Shown in pieces: positions 8,665 through 16,423 of a DNA stretch of 64,000 bases; position 1 is the stretch's first letter; every line of letters starts with the position of its first letter. Position numbers and translations under genes: made by a program. The notes beneath the pieces were generated by a model. That model did no database searches and was not told the DNA's origin. It saw only the letters and a program-made list of their open reading frames with translations. Source of the stretch: CAXRDE01 sp964229355 (GTDB lineage: Bacteria > Cyanobacteriota > Sericytochromatia > UBA7694); the NCBI GenBank assembly GCA_964229355.1, contig CAXRDE010000004.1:197231-261230 (forward strand), in the 5' to 3' direction.

Positions 8665-10098
8665 TTAGTTCTCTTCGGCAAGGCGTTTTGCCACAATTTG
8701 CCAACGCCGGGCGGTTTCTTCCACCGAAAAAGAGGTGAACACATCTTTGACCCAGGCATCTATGGATTCGGCTTGTTCTAAAGCGGGCCAATGGTCAGCC
8801 ACGTGTAAAAACAGGGGGTTTTTATAAAGGTAAAACACATTTTCACGAATGGCCATGTCAGCGGAAAGGTGTTCTGTGTTTGCAAAAATACTGATCCATA
8901 AGGTGTCAAGATCGGTTTCTATGTCTGTATCGCCGAGCTGTGTTTTGAGCTGTAGCAGTTTGGGGGTGATCAGGTCATTATATTTCTGTGCCGCAGCGCG
9001 CACCTCTCTTTTTTGTGCTAACTGTCGCCAGAGGGCCTGGCTGGCTGAAACATCGATTGCCGAAATCAGCTGAGGGATTTTCTGGGTGACGGGAGCACTT
9101 TGGGTTTGCCAGCCTGCACTCTGTTCCAAAAAGGTAGGAAACAACAGGTTTTTAGAATGGTAGACGATATTCTCTGTGGTGTAAGGATAGTCCTGAGCCA
9201 TTTTTAAGTAACCCACGGATTGAGCAAACAGTTCCTGTAAAGGCATGGGAAAGGTCTCGCCCATACCGGTACCGATAGCCTCCATTTTGGCTTCGAAATC
9301 GGCTTCGTAAGGTTTGAGTGCTTCGTTCATGAGGGCATGGGTGTATTCATGGGCTGCCACATCTGCCACCCGACGCGGATTGCTGTTTTTTGCATCCACG
9401 TGCAATTTGATCAAAAAACGCTTTGTGTGTGCGTTATAGCTGGTTTGACCTGCGGTGCCAAAAGCATCCAGTGGATTGACGATAATGTCCACCGGTGCGC
9501 TGGGCGACACCTTTAACAAACAGTGGGCCCGTTGAGAACCTTGTTGAATGGCTTCTTGATACTTCGCTTGTTCGCGGGCAAAAACCGGTGCGAAGGTGTT
9601 TTTCCAGTGACGTCCCAAATCAAGGGCCTGATAAAACTCCTGGAGTAAGGGGGCTGGCGGAAGCTGTTGGAAGCGGTAAGCCTCTGCTTCAGGAAGATTT
9701 TGGGGCTTGCTTAAGGTAAAGGCTGGCGCTGCTCCATAGTATTGGCTATCGAGAATGAGCAATCCGTTTTTGGAATAGTCATCAGCCCCCGTAAGGTAGG
9801 CTTCGTATGCCTTGCGGTGCTTTTGACGCAGGGCAGGGGGTAAGGTTTTGACTAAATCCAACAATTGGGCCTGTGCGGGGTCGTAGTTCTCTGGTTCAAA
9901 ATCTGCGTCATGTTCGGTGACCCAGTTTAACCAGGCCAGGAGGGTAAACAGGCCTTCTCCACTGACGAACTGTAGTTGCTGGGTCTTTTGCTGCTCACAG
10001 GACTCAGCGGCCTGGGCGGGTGAGGGGGTAACGGCTATTCCCAGCCAAAGGCTGGTTAAGAGTAAGTAATTAAGGGGCTTCTTCTTCCACATATTCAA
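8665..10098 (-). CDS. Secreted putative zinc metallopeptidase (HExxH)
   Basis: A 477-residue protein with a clear signal peptide (cleavage near PAQA-AES) and one zincin motif, HEYTHALMNEA, near residue 250; the downstream third ligand is not certain. The rest is not a family I recognise. It contains DUF-like helical stretches and no obvious second domain, so the peptidase call rests on the motif plus export. TTG 10098 (six bases after GGAG) or ATG 10092 can start translation; either overlaps the end of the XRE gene by 23-29 bp. It sits between a small XRE regulator and ybaK in one transcript, suggesting control by that regulator. Confidence 0.6.
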   Translation of the reverse strand: MNMWKKKPLNYLLLTSLWLGIAVTPSPAQAAESCEQQKTQQLQFVSGEGLFTLLAWLNWVTEHDADFEPENYDPAQAQLLDLVKTLPPALRQKHRKAYEAYLTGADDYSKNGLLILDSQYYGAAPAFTLSKPQNLPEAEAYRFQQLPPAPLLQEFYQALDLGRHWKNTFAPVFAREQAKYQEAIQQGSQRAHCLLKVSPSAPVDIIVNPLDAFGTAGQTSYNAHTKRFLIKLHVDAKNSNPRRVADVAAHEYTHALMNEALKPYEADFEAKMEAIGTGMGETFPMPLQELFAQSVGYLKMAQDYPYTTENIVYHSKNLLFPTFLEQSAGWQTQSAPVTQKIPQLISAIDVSASQALWRQLAQKREVRAAAQKYNDLITPKLLQLKTQLGDTDIETDLDTLWISIFANTEHLSADMAIRENVFYLYKNPLFLHVADHWPALEQAESIDAWVKDVFTSFSVEETARRWQIVAKRLAEEN

Positions 10099-10282
10099 AT
10101 AAATCTCCGGGCTGACAATTTAAAATTTCACATAAACGATTGAGCGTCGATAAGCGTACCGCTTTGATGTTTCCTGTTTTTAACTTGCTGAGATTGGCTT
10201 CTGTAATTCCCAGCTCCTGAGCCAGATCTTTGCCTTTTATTTTTTGTAGGGCCATGACCACATCTAAGCGTACAACAATCAT
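10070..10282 (-). CDS. Small XRE-family transcriptional regulator
   Basis: A 70-residue single-domain Cro/C1-type helix-turn-helix protein of the YozG-like kind: KDLAQELGITEANLSKLKTG forms the DNA-reading helices, and ILNCQPGDLFEYVEEE is the standard tail. It starts at ATG 10282, exactly abutting the stop of the upstream membrane-protein gene. Regulators of this type are commonly paired with a small multi-pass membrane protein (often DUF2975), and that pairing is seen here. The three related AT-rich repeats in the operon promoter are the likely autoregulatory site. Confidence 0.88.
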   Translation of the reverse strand: MIVVRLDVVMALQKIKGKDLAQELGITEANLSKLKTGNIKAVRLSTLNRLCEILNCQPGDLFEYVEEEAP

Positions 10283-10606
10283 TTAAACCACTTCATTCAT
10301 TTCTGCAATCAGCAGATCAATCGCGACAAAAGCATCTCTGCCCAATAAAAAAAGCCAGCCATAAATCATGGCACTGATGGCCCCGGATACCGGTGTGTCT
10401 TTGATCATGGCTTGTATTTCAGGTATTGTGTCTACCCCCTGTTGACGCAGATACAGCGTGAACAATACCGTGGCAAATAGAGCGAGCGCTGACACCACAC
10501 CATAAAGCAGAGAAAGGCGTCCCATGATTCCAAACCAATACGCTCCCCGTTGAATGGTTTTTCGTTTGGTTTGCAAAGGGGGTTCCTGCACCGTTAATTT
10601 TTTCAT
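10283..10606 (-). CDS. Small two-helix membrane protein paired with XRE regulator
   Basis: A 107-residue protein with a basic N-terminus and two hydrophobic helices (about residues 31-52 and 73-92), ending GRDAFVAIDLLIAEMNEVV. No enzymatic motif is visible. Its position directly before a YozG-like XRE gene recalls DUF2975/XRE pairs, but the protein is shorter than typical DUF2975 members and the match is weak. It is the first gene of the four-gene operon ending with ybaK. Confidence 0.6.
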   Translation of the reverse strand: MKKLTVQEPPLQTKRKTIQRGAYWFGIMGRLSLLYGVVSALALFATVLFTLYLRQQGVDTIPEIQAMIKDTPVSGAISAMIYGWLFLLGRDAFVAIDLLIAEMNEVV

Positions 10607-10620
10607 GTCTAATTACCTCA

Positions 10621-10673
10621 AATAATTTATGCTTTTATTATAGCAATAAATTATTTAAAAACAATAATTTATT
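10621..10673 (-). promoter_or_regulatory. Promoter with three related AT-rich operator-like repeats
   Basis: On the minus strand a -35-like TTGTTT (10664-10659) and a perfect -10 TATAAT (10642-10637) are 16 bp apart, upstream of the gene starting at 10606. Three copies of one 10-11 bp sequence overlay it: AATAATTTAT at 10621-10630, its inverse AATAAATTATT at 10645-10655 inside the spacer, and AATAATTTATT at 10663-10673 over the -35. This is a good arrangement for autorepression by the XRE protein encoded in the operon. Confidence 0.55.
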
Positions 10674-10689
10674 TTCTTGAATTGAAAAT

Positions 10690-11706
10690 TTATTTTAAAT
10701 CCACCATTCTCAAACCGGCCAAATCTTTGACTCCGGCGCAAAACATGGCAATTTTCAACTCCAATATCCAGGTTTCCAATTCTTCAATGACTGCTTGTGT
10801 GGACTCCAAAGCGGGCTTGAGCAGCGGCTGTGCAATACTCACTACATCGGCCCCCAGGGCAATGGCCACGGCAGCGTCCAGGCCGGAACGCACGCCCCCT
10901 GAGGCAATAATCAAACCCTCGGGAGCGGCCTGTCGGCATTGCTGAATGGCCAGTGGTGTGGGGGTTCCCCACTGGGCAAAGGTTTTGCCCAGGCGCTGTA
11001 AGCGGGCGTTGGGGTGACGTTGGGCTTCAATCCAGCCCCACGAGGTGCCGCCGTGACCAGAAACCTCTAAACCCTGTACACCGGCTTTCATCAAGGCTTT
11101 GGCACTTTCGCCATCAATGCCGTTGCCGCACTCTTTGGCCAGTACCGGAAAGGGCAATTGGGCAATGACTTCGCTCATGCGCTGGGTTAGCCCTGCAAAA
11201 GCAGTGTCTCCCCCGGCCTGAACGGCCTCTTGCAAGCTGTTGAGATGCAAATACAGGCCGTCGGCCCCCACCGAGGAGACCACTTCTTGACACGCTTCCG
11301 CACCGTAGCCCAAATTGAGCTGTACAGCCCCCAGATTGGCCAGCAGCAAAATGTCGGGTGCGACGGCGCGCACCTGAAAGCTTTCCAGGGTTTCGGGGTG
11401 CTCCAGGGTGACCCGCTGAGAGCCCAGGCCCATGCCCAGCCCCAATGCCTGAGCTGCTTCTGCCAGGTGCTGGTTAATTTTGGCTCCTGCGGCCAGTCCA
11501 CCCGTCATGGAAGCAATCATAAAAGGGGCCTGCAGGGTTTTTCCCAGCACAGTCACCGAAAGGTCTACTTCCGCTAAGTCCACCTCGGGTAAGGCCCGGT
11601 GGGGCAGACGGTAATCGCTCAGGCGGCGGGACGCCGAGGGGATTTGAGAGCCTGCGTCGAGGGAGAGGTCAATGTGGTCTTGTTTGCGACGGATAATCTC
11701 GGTCAA
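10690..11706 (-). CDS. fni: Type 2 isopentenyl-diphosphate delta-isomerase
   Basis: A 338-residue FMN/NADPH-dependent isomerase that interconverts isopentenyl and dimethylallyl diphosphate. It is unrelated to type 1 Idi. Recognisable parts are the N-terminal IIRRKQDHIDLSL, PFMIASMTGG, the GLGSQR turn, KECGNGI, VSGHGGTSWGWIE and the flavin phosphate-binding IASGGVRSGLDAA region. The true start is TTG 11706: AGGAG lies eight bases upstream and the TTG overlaps the TGA stop of trmB as TTGA. A TTG at 11724 is also in frame but has no ribosome-binding site. Its presence as the last gene of a five-gene operon ties isoprenoid supply to tRNA modification genes only by transcription. Confidence 0.93.
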   Translation of the reverse strand: MTEIIRRKQDHIDLSLDAGSQIPSASRRLSDYRLPHRALPEVDLAEVDLSVTVLGKTLQAPFMIASMTGGLAAGAKINQHLAEAAQALGLGMGLGSQRVTLEHPETLESFQVRAVAPDILLLANLGAVQLNLGYGAEACQEVVSSVGADGLYLHLNSLQEAVQAGGDTAFAGLTQRMSEVIAQLPFPVLAKECGNGIDGESAKALMKAGVQGLEVSGHGGTSWGWIEAQRHPNARLQRLGKTFAQWGTPTPLAIQQCRQAAPEGLIIASGGVRSGLDAAVAIALGADVVSIAQPLLKPALESTQAVIEELETWILELKIAMFCAGVKDLAGLRMVDLK

Positions 11707-12803
11707 GCCTTTTCTCCTAGCCAATCGTTGAGGGCCAGCTGCCAGGCTTCAAAAACCTGTTGGCGGCGCTGCACATAGGGGAAGGGAGCAAAGTCAGGAA
11801 TGCTTAAACGCCCTTCGGTATCCAGGGTGAACCAGACATTCTGAGCCAGGGTATGGGGCTCAGCCACCACGCCTTGAATGAGGTAGGTGGGGGTATGTTG
11901 AGCCCGATAAATGCGCTGTAATTTCAACGTGAAGGGCGCCACATGCCGGGTTAACGGCAGGTGTTCGGGCGAAAAGTAACGGTCTAGCTGTGTGGTGCTG
12001 GGTACGGGCACCACGGCTTCCAGGGGAGCGCTCACGTCTTGCCAGCCCGGGGTCAAATGGGCAAAATCAGCGTGTTCTATGCGGCGGTAAGCGTAGCGGT
12101 GGATGGGTTTTTCCTGGGCGAGCCATTTGGTTTCGTACTTGGTTTTGACGGTGATCTCAGGAAATTGATCCCGTTCAAAATAAGGGCAGGCTTCGAGCAG
12201 GGCCAGGGCGTCCGCGGCATAGGGGGGATCGTCTGAGACAAAAATCAACTGTCCGCCCACTTTGAGTCGGCTGGCAAACAGGGGCAGGGTGTCTTCTCGC
12301 AAGGTGCGGCGTTTTTGGTGACGTTCTTTAAACCAGGGATCGGGAAACAAAATATACAGGGCGTCTAAGCTGCCTGGAGCCACCAATTCCCGCAGGGTGT
12401 ACAACGCATCAAGTTTGGCCAGGGTGACATTTTTTGTATCGGCCAGACGATGTTGAGCCTTGCGCAGCACCTTGCTGACAATATCTAAGCCCACAAAAGC
12501 GGTGTCGGGACGGCGGGGGGCGAGCCATTCTAAGAAGTGGCCGTAGCCACAGCCAATTTCCAGATGCAGCGCTTGCGCTTCAGGGAACCAGGTTTTCCAG
12601 CCAGTTTTTAGAAAGGCGGGTTGTGCCATGAGTTCCCGATGGGTAACCACGGGCAAGGGTTCAGGTTTTTGGGGGGTGTCTTCTGAGGTGGCGGCTTGCA
12701 CCGCCTGAGCCCGTTCGGCCTGGATATCGAAGGGGAGTTCTTTGCTGCGGGTGGTGGCGACCCGTTGCAGGGCCGCTTGTCTTTTTTTATCGAATGTGTT
12801 CAT
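11703..12803 (-). CDS. trmB: tRNA (guanine-N7-)-methyltransferase with C-terminal extension
   Basis: A 366-residue protein whose middle (about 70-230) is TrmB, which makes m7G46 in tRNA. It shows the SAM-binding LHLEIGCGYGHFLEWLA, GLDIVSKVLRKA, LYILFPDPWFKERHQKRR and KTKYETKW motifs. Typical bacterial TrmB is 210-240 residues. Here about 130 extra residues follow (DYFS/QLDRYFSPEHLP onwards), a feature known in some lineages with longer TrmB but with no function I can name. ATG 12803 overlaps the TGA of the preceding small gene (ATGA), and its own stop overlaps the fni start. Confidence 0.92.
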   Translation of the reverse strand: MNTFDKKRQAALQRVATTRSKELPFDIQAERAQAVQAATSEDTPQKPEPLPVVTHRELMAQPAFLKTGWKTWFPEAQALHLEIGCGYGHFLEWLAPRRPDTAFVGLDIVSKVLRKAQHRLADTKNVTLAKLDALYTLRELVAPGSLDALYILFPDPWFKERHQKRRTLREDTLPLFASRLKVGGQLIFVSDDPPYAADALALLEACPYFERDQFPEITVKTKYETKWLAQEKPIHRYAYRRIEHADFAHLTPGWQDVSAPLEAVVPVPSTTQLDRYFSPEHLPLTRHVAPFTLKLQRIYRAQHTPTYLIQGVVAEPHTLAQNVWFTLDTEGRLSIPDFAPFPYVQRRQQVFEAWQLALNDWLGEKA

Positions 12804-13051
12804 ACCAACGCCTCTTGTAATTGGCTCAGGACCTGGTGAAAGACCTGGGGGTCGCCCTGCACAAACTTTAACTGAACGCCCTGTTTGCGGGGGCGTATTT
12901 GGCACAGGGTTTGGTGGTGTTGAATCAGAATGCGATCTGAGGCCAGCCAGCAGGCATCCCAGTGGTGGCGTAGACGCAAAGGCTCCAGTTGTTCTGGAAA
13001 GGTATCAAAGTCCCGCTGCGTGCTGAGCATCACGGGATTGGGAATCATCAT
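12800..13051 (-). CDS. Small hypothetical protein in trmB operon
   Basis: An 83-residue protein without recognised motifs. It is rich in Gln, Leu and His, carries no signal peptide, and is predicted soluble. ATG 13051 has AAGGAG six bases upstream. The gene overlaps the end of the MBL gene by 47 bp and the start of trmB by 4 bp (ATGA), so it is translated within the operon if it is real. The good ribosome-binding site and the double overlap support it as genuine. No function is assigned. Confidence 0.6.
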   Translation of the reverse strand: MMIPNPVMLSTQRDFDTFPEQLEPLRLRHHWDACWLASDRILIQHHQTLCQIRPRKQGVQLKFVQGDPQVFHQVLSQLQEALV

Positions 13052-13886
13052 GACGAACTCCTTGGTCGTATATAGCTTTGCTCTCACGGCAGTGAGAGGG
13101 AATAATGTGCGCATGGGGAAACCGACGATAAAACCCCTGAATCGCCTGTAAGTCCTGCACATACTGTTTTGGATTATACATACGTGTCATGGCAATGGGG
13201 TGAGGTAGCGCCAATTCTTCAAAACTTTGCCGAAACCAGCAGGCGTCGGCGATCAAAAAAACGGTGCCCAGATCTGTGTTTAACAGGGCGCCCACCTGGC
13301 CTGCGAAATGTCCTTCTAAAGGCACCAAACGAATGCTGCCGTCTTGAAAAAGATCAAGGCCGTCGCCTAGCGGCGCGGGCAGTTCTGTGCGGTAACGGCT
13401 GTCTTTTAAGTCCAGGGCGATGGCTCGGCTGTCAAAGTCCGGGGGCAAGAGGGCTTTTAAATACCCAATGCTGACGCCCTGAAGGCGGTTTAGTGCAGAC
13501 ACATGGGTATAACCCGAATTCAAAAACACAAAGCGCGCCTGAGGAAAATCCCGCAGCGCGCTCACATGATCGCCGTGAAAATGCGAAATAATCACATGGG
13601 TGACGTCCTCTGGGCGATACCCCAGGCGTTGCAAATGCGCGACGGCCGTTTCGTGGCTGTGCAGCACCACCGGTGTGACCCAGCGGTAGGCCCGTTCGGG
13701 GAAGGGAGTTGTGGCGGAAAAAAAGTGAGGACTATAACCCGTGTCAAATAAAATAACCCCCTGGTGTGGATGTTCAATCACGCCAAAAATCGAGGGAAAG
13801 GTGACGGTTTCCAGAGAACCTTTGCGCAAGGCCATTTTCTGACGATGGGTACAGTACCCACCCTCAAAAAGGTGCAGACGTAGCAT
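13005..13886 (-). CDS. MBL-fold metallo-hydrolase
   Basis: A 293-residue metallo-beta-lactamase-fold enzyme. The zinc-binding signature is ISHFHGDHVSAL, with further ligands at LEGHFAGQVG, LIADACWF and IIPSHCRE, giving a complete two-metal set. Sequence style is near AHL-lactonase/AttM-like hydrolases (an early FDTGYSP block), but many substrates are possible. It follows the rhodanese gene by one base. MBL plus rhodanese pairs often belong to persulfide dioxygenase systems; this one is not a typical ETHE1-like protein, so that link is only a suggestion. Confidence 0.85.
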   Translation of the reverse strand: MLRLHLFEGGYCTHRQKMALRKGSLETVTFPSIFGVIEHPHQGVILFDTGYSPHFFSATTPFPERAYRWVTPVVLHSHETAVAHLQRLGYRPEDVTHVIISHFHGDHVSALRDFPQARFVFLNSGYTHVSALNRLQGVSIGYLKALLPPDFDSRAIALDLKDSRYRTELPAPLGDGLDLFQDGSIRLVPLEGHFAGQVGALLNTDLGTVFLIADACWFRQSFEELALPHPIAMTRMYNPKQYVQDLQAIQGFYRRFPHAHIIPSHCRESKAIYDQGVRHDDSQSRDAQHAAGL

Positions 13887-13887
13887 G

Positions 13888-14208
13888 TTAATACCTGGGG
13901 ATTTCTGGATTCACCAGCAGAGACCAGGCTTCAATGCCTCCGGTCATGTTGCGCACCTGAGAAAAGCCTTGCTGCTGAAAATATTCTGCTGCTGCCCGAC
14001 TGCGCCCCCCGTGATGACAGTAAAAGATCACGGGCAGATCCCGATCCCAATGGGCGAGCATGTCTTCGGCCAGGGCTTCGGTGAGCTGGCGGCTGGTGGG
14101 CAGCTGACAAATATCTCGCTCAAAGCTTTCTCTGACGTCAATCAATGGGGTTTCAGGGTGTTCTTCTAAATATGCTGCCGCGTCCTGTACAGACATTTCC
14201 ATCTCCAT
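13888..14208 (-). CDS. Rhodanese-like domain protein
   Basis: A single rhodanese domain of 106 residues: VQDAAAYLEEHPETPLIDVRES at the start, the active-site loop CHHGGRS with the catalytic cysteine, and NMTGGIEAW near the end. The GGRS loop and short length match GlpE/PspE-type sulfurtransferases or sulfur carriers. It heads the operon rhodanese, MBL hydrolase, small protein, trmB, fni. ATG 14208 is used because GAAAGG lies about nine bases upstream; in-frame starts at 14229, 14202 and 14196 are alternatives. Confidence 0.88.
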   Translation of the reverse strand: MEMEMSVQDAAAYLEEHPETPLIDVRESFERDICQLPTSRQLTEALAEDMLAHWDRDLPVIFYCHHGGRSRAAAEYFQQQGFSQVRNMTGGIEAWSLLVNPEIPRY

Positions 14209-14359
14209 GTGGGCAAACCTTTCTCGCAATTTCCTGCTTCAGTTTAACATTCTCGCCCCGCCGCGATTTGTTAAAACTTTGTTGTGTTTTGCATACTTAC
14301 GCTATCAAATGGGTATATTTAAGCTTATCACCACCAAATTCTAAGAACGGGTATGAACG

Positions 14360-15538
14360 ATGGGACAAATCAACGCCAAAAATTTAAGTGCTGGTCTTTA
14401 TAAAGAAGCGGTCACCCGCGCCAAAGACGGCACCATCTCTCAGCCCGATCAAAGCAAATTGACAGAAATCGCCCGCCAGGGTGGCATCAACAGTGACGAA
14501 GAGAAGTTTTTAAGTGGCCTGAAAGTTCAAAACAACGTAAATACCCTGAAGCAAGCTTCCAGTGACCACGAGCCACAAACCGTTAATTTTGTAGCGCCCA
14601 CAGCAGCCAATACCCGCTTACAAGGCGCTACACCCCGGGCGGTCAAAAATTACGAAGCCATGTCCCCCCAATTGCAAGAAAAGTTTAACCAGGTGCAAGA
14701 CAACACCAGTGTAGATAGCGACCTGATGCAATTGCTGGATAAAGGCACCCTGACTAAAAAAGACTCCAAAGGCACCACTATCTTAGAAAATGTTCACCGC
14801 ATGCAGGCTGGCCCCAATAAACCCGGTGTCAACGGCAAGCAATTGGCGGGTGAAGCCATTCAGGCCTTAAACGATCGCTATCATATTACCCAGGGCCCTC
14901 ATGGCACCTGTGGTGCAGCCAGTTTAGAAAACGTGATGATGAAAAAGGATCCCGCTGAAGTCACCCGTATTGTGACCCGTCTGGCCGCAGATGGTAAGGT
15001 AACCACCCGCGGCGGACACACCATGAATGCGGGCACGGGCTCTTTGAATTGGCACAAAGGCGATAAAACCACCGACGGCAGTTCTGAAACCCGCACCGAT
15101 TTTGACATTATTTTTCAGTCCGCCACCATGCGCTCTGTGGCTCTGGTGGGCGGTGACATGGACTTTCTGTTGGGCGGTGCCGCCGATTATAACGTGAATA
15201 AAGACAACGGTGACGGCAGCTCAGTGGCCACCGGTGACTCGGCTTCAGACCCGATCTTTTTGACTTCTCTGGCGGAGAATATCACCGGCAAAGACTACGA
15301 CAGAGATCATCTGTGGGGCACCTATTCTGAAATGGTGACCAACGCCAATGCTGGCAAAGAACCCATTGCGCTCTTTAGTACCGGTGGGGGCGGCATGCAC
15401 TATGTGACCGTCACCAGCGTTAGAAATGGGCAGGTGAACTTTTATGATACTGCGCAATACAGCCGTAGCGCACGTTCTAACAGTATGCCAGTGGCCGAGT
15501 TTCAAGAGAAGCTCATGGGCACAATTACCGTCGATTAG
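14360..15538 (+). CDS. Putative papain-like cysteine protease (C39/CA-clan-like), no signal peptide
   Basis: A 392-residue protein I do not recognise as a named family. A convincing papain-fold triad can be read: Q178 and C184 in the TQGPHGTCGAASLENVM segment (oxyanion glutamine six residues before the nucleophile), H347 in GGGGMHYVTVTS and D363 in FYDTAQ. The N-terminal 170 residues are polar and helical (EAVTRAKDGTISQPDQSKL, a possible EF-hand-like turn). There is no signal peptide or membrane segment. It could be a peptidase, a transglutaminase-like acyltransferase, or an injected or released effector. It stands alone between divergent operons and is followed by a strong terminator. Confidence 0.55.
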   Translation: MGQINAKNLSAGLYKEAVTRAKDGTISQPDQSKLTEIARQGGINSDEEKFLSGLKVQNNVNTLKQASSDHEPQTVNFVAPTAANTRLQGATPRAVKNYEAMSPQLQEKFNQVQDNTSVDSDLMQLLDKGTLTKKDSKGTTILENVHRMQAGPNKPGVNGKQLAGEAIQALNDRYHITQGPHGTCGAASLENVMMKKDPAEVTRIVTRLAADGKVTTRGGHTMNAGTGSLNWHKGDKTTDGSSETRTDFDIIFQSATMRSVALVGGDMDFLLGGAADYNVNKDNGDGSSVATGDSASDPIFLTSLAENITGKDYDRDHLWGTYSEMVTNANAGKEPIALFSTGGGGMHYVTVTSVRNGQVNFYDTAQYSRSARSNSMPVAEFQEKLMGTITVD

Positions 15539-15549
15539 GTGTTATGATG

Positions 15550-15587
15550 CCTCGGGTAGACGTTTTTTAACATAACCCGAGGTTTTT
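15550..15587 (+). terminator. Rho-independent terminator overlapping tatD ribosome-binding site
   Basis: CCTCGGGT (15550-15557) pairs perfectly with ACCCGAGG (15575-15582) and is followed directly by five T residues, 12 bp after the protease stop codon. The GAGG at the 3' arm is also the best ribosome-binding site for tatD, whose ATG is at 15590. Read-through transcripts would therefore hide the tatD site. Confidence 0.75.
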
Positions 15588-15589
15588 GT

Positions 15590-16423
15590 ATGCAACTTGT
15601 AGATATTGGACTGAATTTAACCCATCAACGCTTTGATAAAGATCGAGAGGCGGTGCTGCACCGCGCCAAAGCCGCGCGGGTGAGTCAAATGGTACTCACC
15701 GGCACCAATGTGATTGCCAGTAAACAAGCTGCCAATTACGCTGCCCGCTACGCTTTAGATCCTGCCCACCGCCATATTTTGTTTAGCACCGCGGGGGTGC
15801 ATCCCCATGATGCAGCGGACGTCAGCGAAGACTATTTAAGCCAGTTAAAACAATTGGCCGAACGCCCTGAGGTGGTGGCCATCGGCGAGTGTGGCCTGGA
15901 TTACCATCGCAATTTTACGCCCCGTGAAGTGCAGCAAAAGGTGTTTCACGCGCAGTTGGCGTTGGCTGCTGAGGTGCAAAAACCTTTGTTTTTGCATTGT
16001 CGCGAAGCCCACGAAGACCTGATGAAACATTTGCAAGCGATTGAAAATCTGCCCCCGGTGATTGTGCACTGCTTTACCGGCACCCGTGAAGAGCTCGATG
16101 ATTATGTGGCAGCGGGCTATTATGTGGGTATTACGGGCTGGATTTGCGATGAGCGGCGTGGTGTTGCCCTTCAGGAATTGGTGAAACATATTCCCCTGGA
16201 CCGTATTATGCTCGAAACCGATGCGCCTTATTTAACCCCCAGGGATTTGCCTGCCGATGCAGACCCCGCCCCCAAAAGCGGGCGCAACGAGCCTGCCTTC
16301 TTGCCCCATATTCTGCAGACGGTGGCTCGCCATATGCAGGTTAGCCCTGATGCCCTGGCGGAAGCCAGTACTGCCAATGCCCGTCAGTTCTTTCGCTTGC
16401 CAGCCCCTGGCAAACAGCGCTAG
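15590..16423 (+). CDS. tatD: TatD family metal-dependent hydrolase (DNase)
   Basis: A 277-residue TIM-barrel hydrolase. Features in order: VDIGLNLTH near the start (the usual DxHxH-type strand, here with N in place of the expected HxH), STAGVHPHDA, AIGECGLDYHRN with the metal-bridging Glu, LHCREA, VHCFTG and LETDAPYLTP with the final Asp ligand. TatD proteins are Mg-dependent 3'-5' exonucleases and D-aminoacyl-tRNA deacylase relatives. The first metal motif differs from TatD of the HxH type and is common in the TatD/TatD2 branch with NL instead. The gene's stop overlaps the GTG start of the next hydrolase. Confidence 0.9.
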   Translation: MQLVDIGLNLTHQRFDKDREAVLHRAKAARVSQMVLTGTNVIASKQAANYAARYALDPAHRHILFSTAGVHPHDAADVSEDYLSQLKQLAERPEVVAIGECGLDYHRNFTPREVQQKVFHAQLALAAEVQKPLFLHCREAHEDLMKHLQAIENLPPVIVHCFTGTREELDDYVAAGYYVGITGWICDERRGVALQELVKHIPLDRIMLETDAPYLTPRDLPADADPAPKSGRNEPAFLPHILQTVARHMQVSPDALAEASTANARQFFRLPAPGKQR

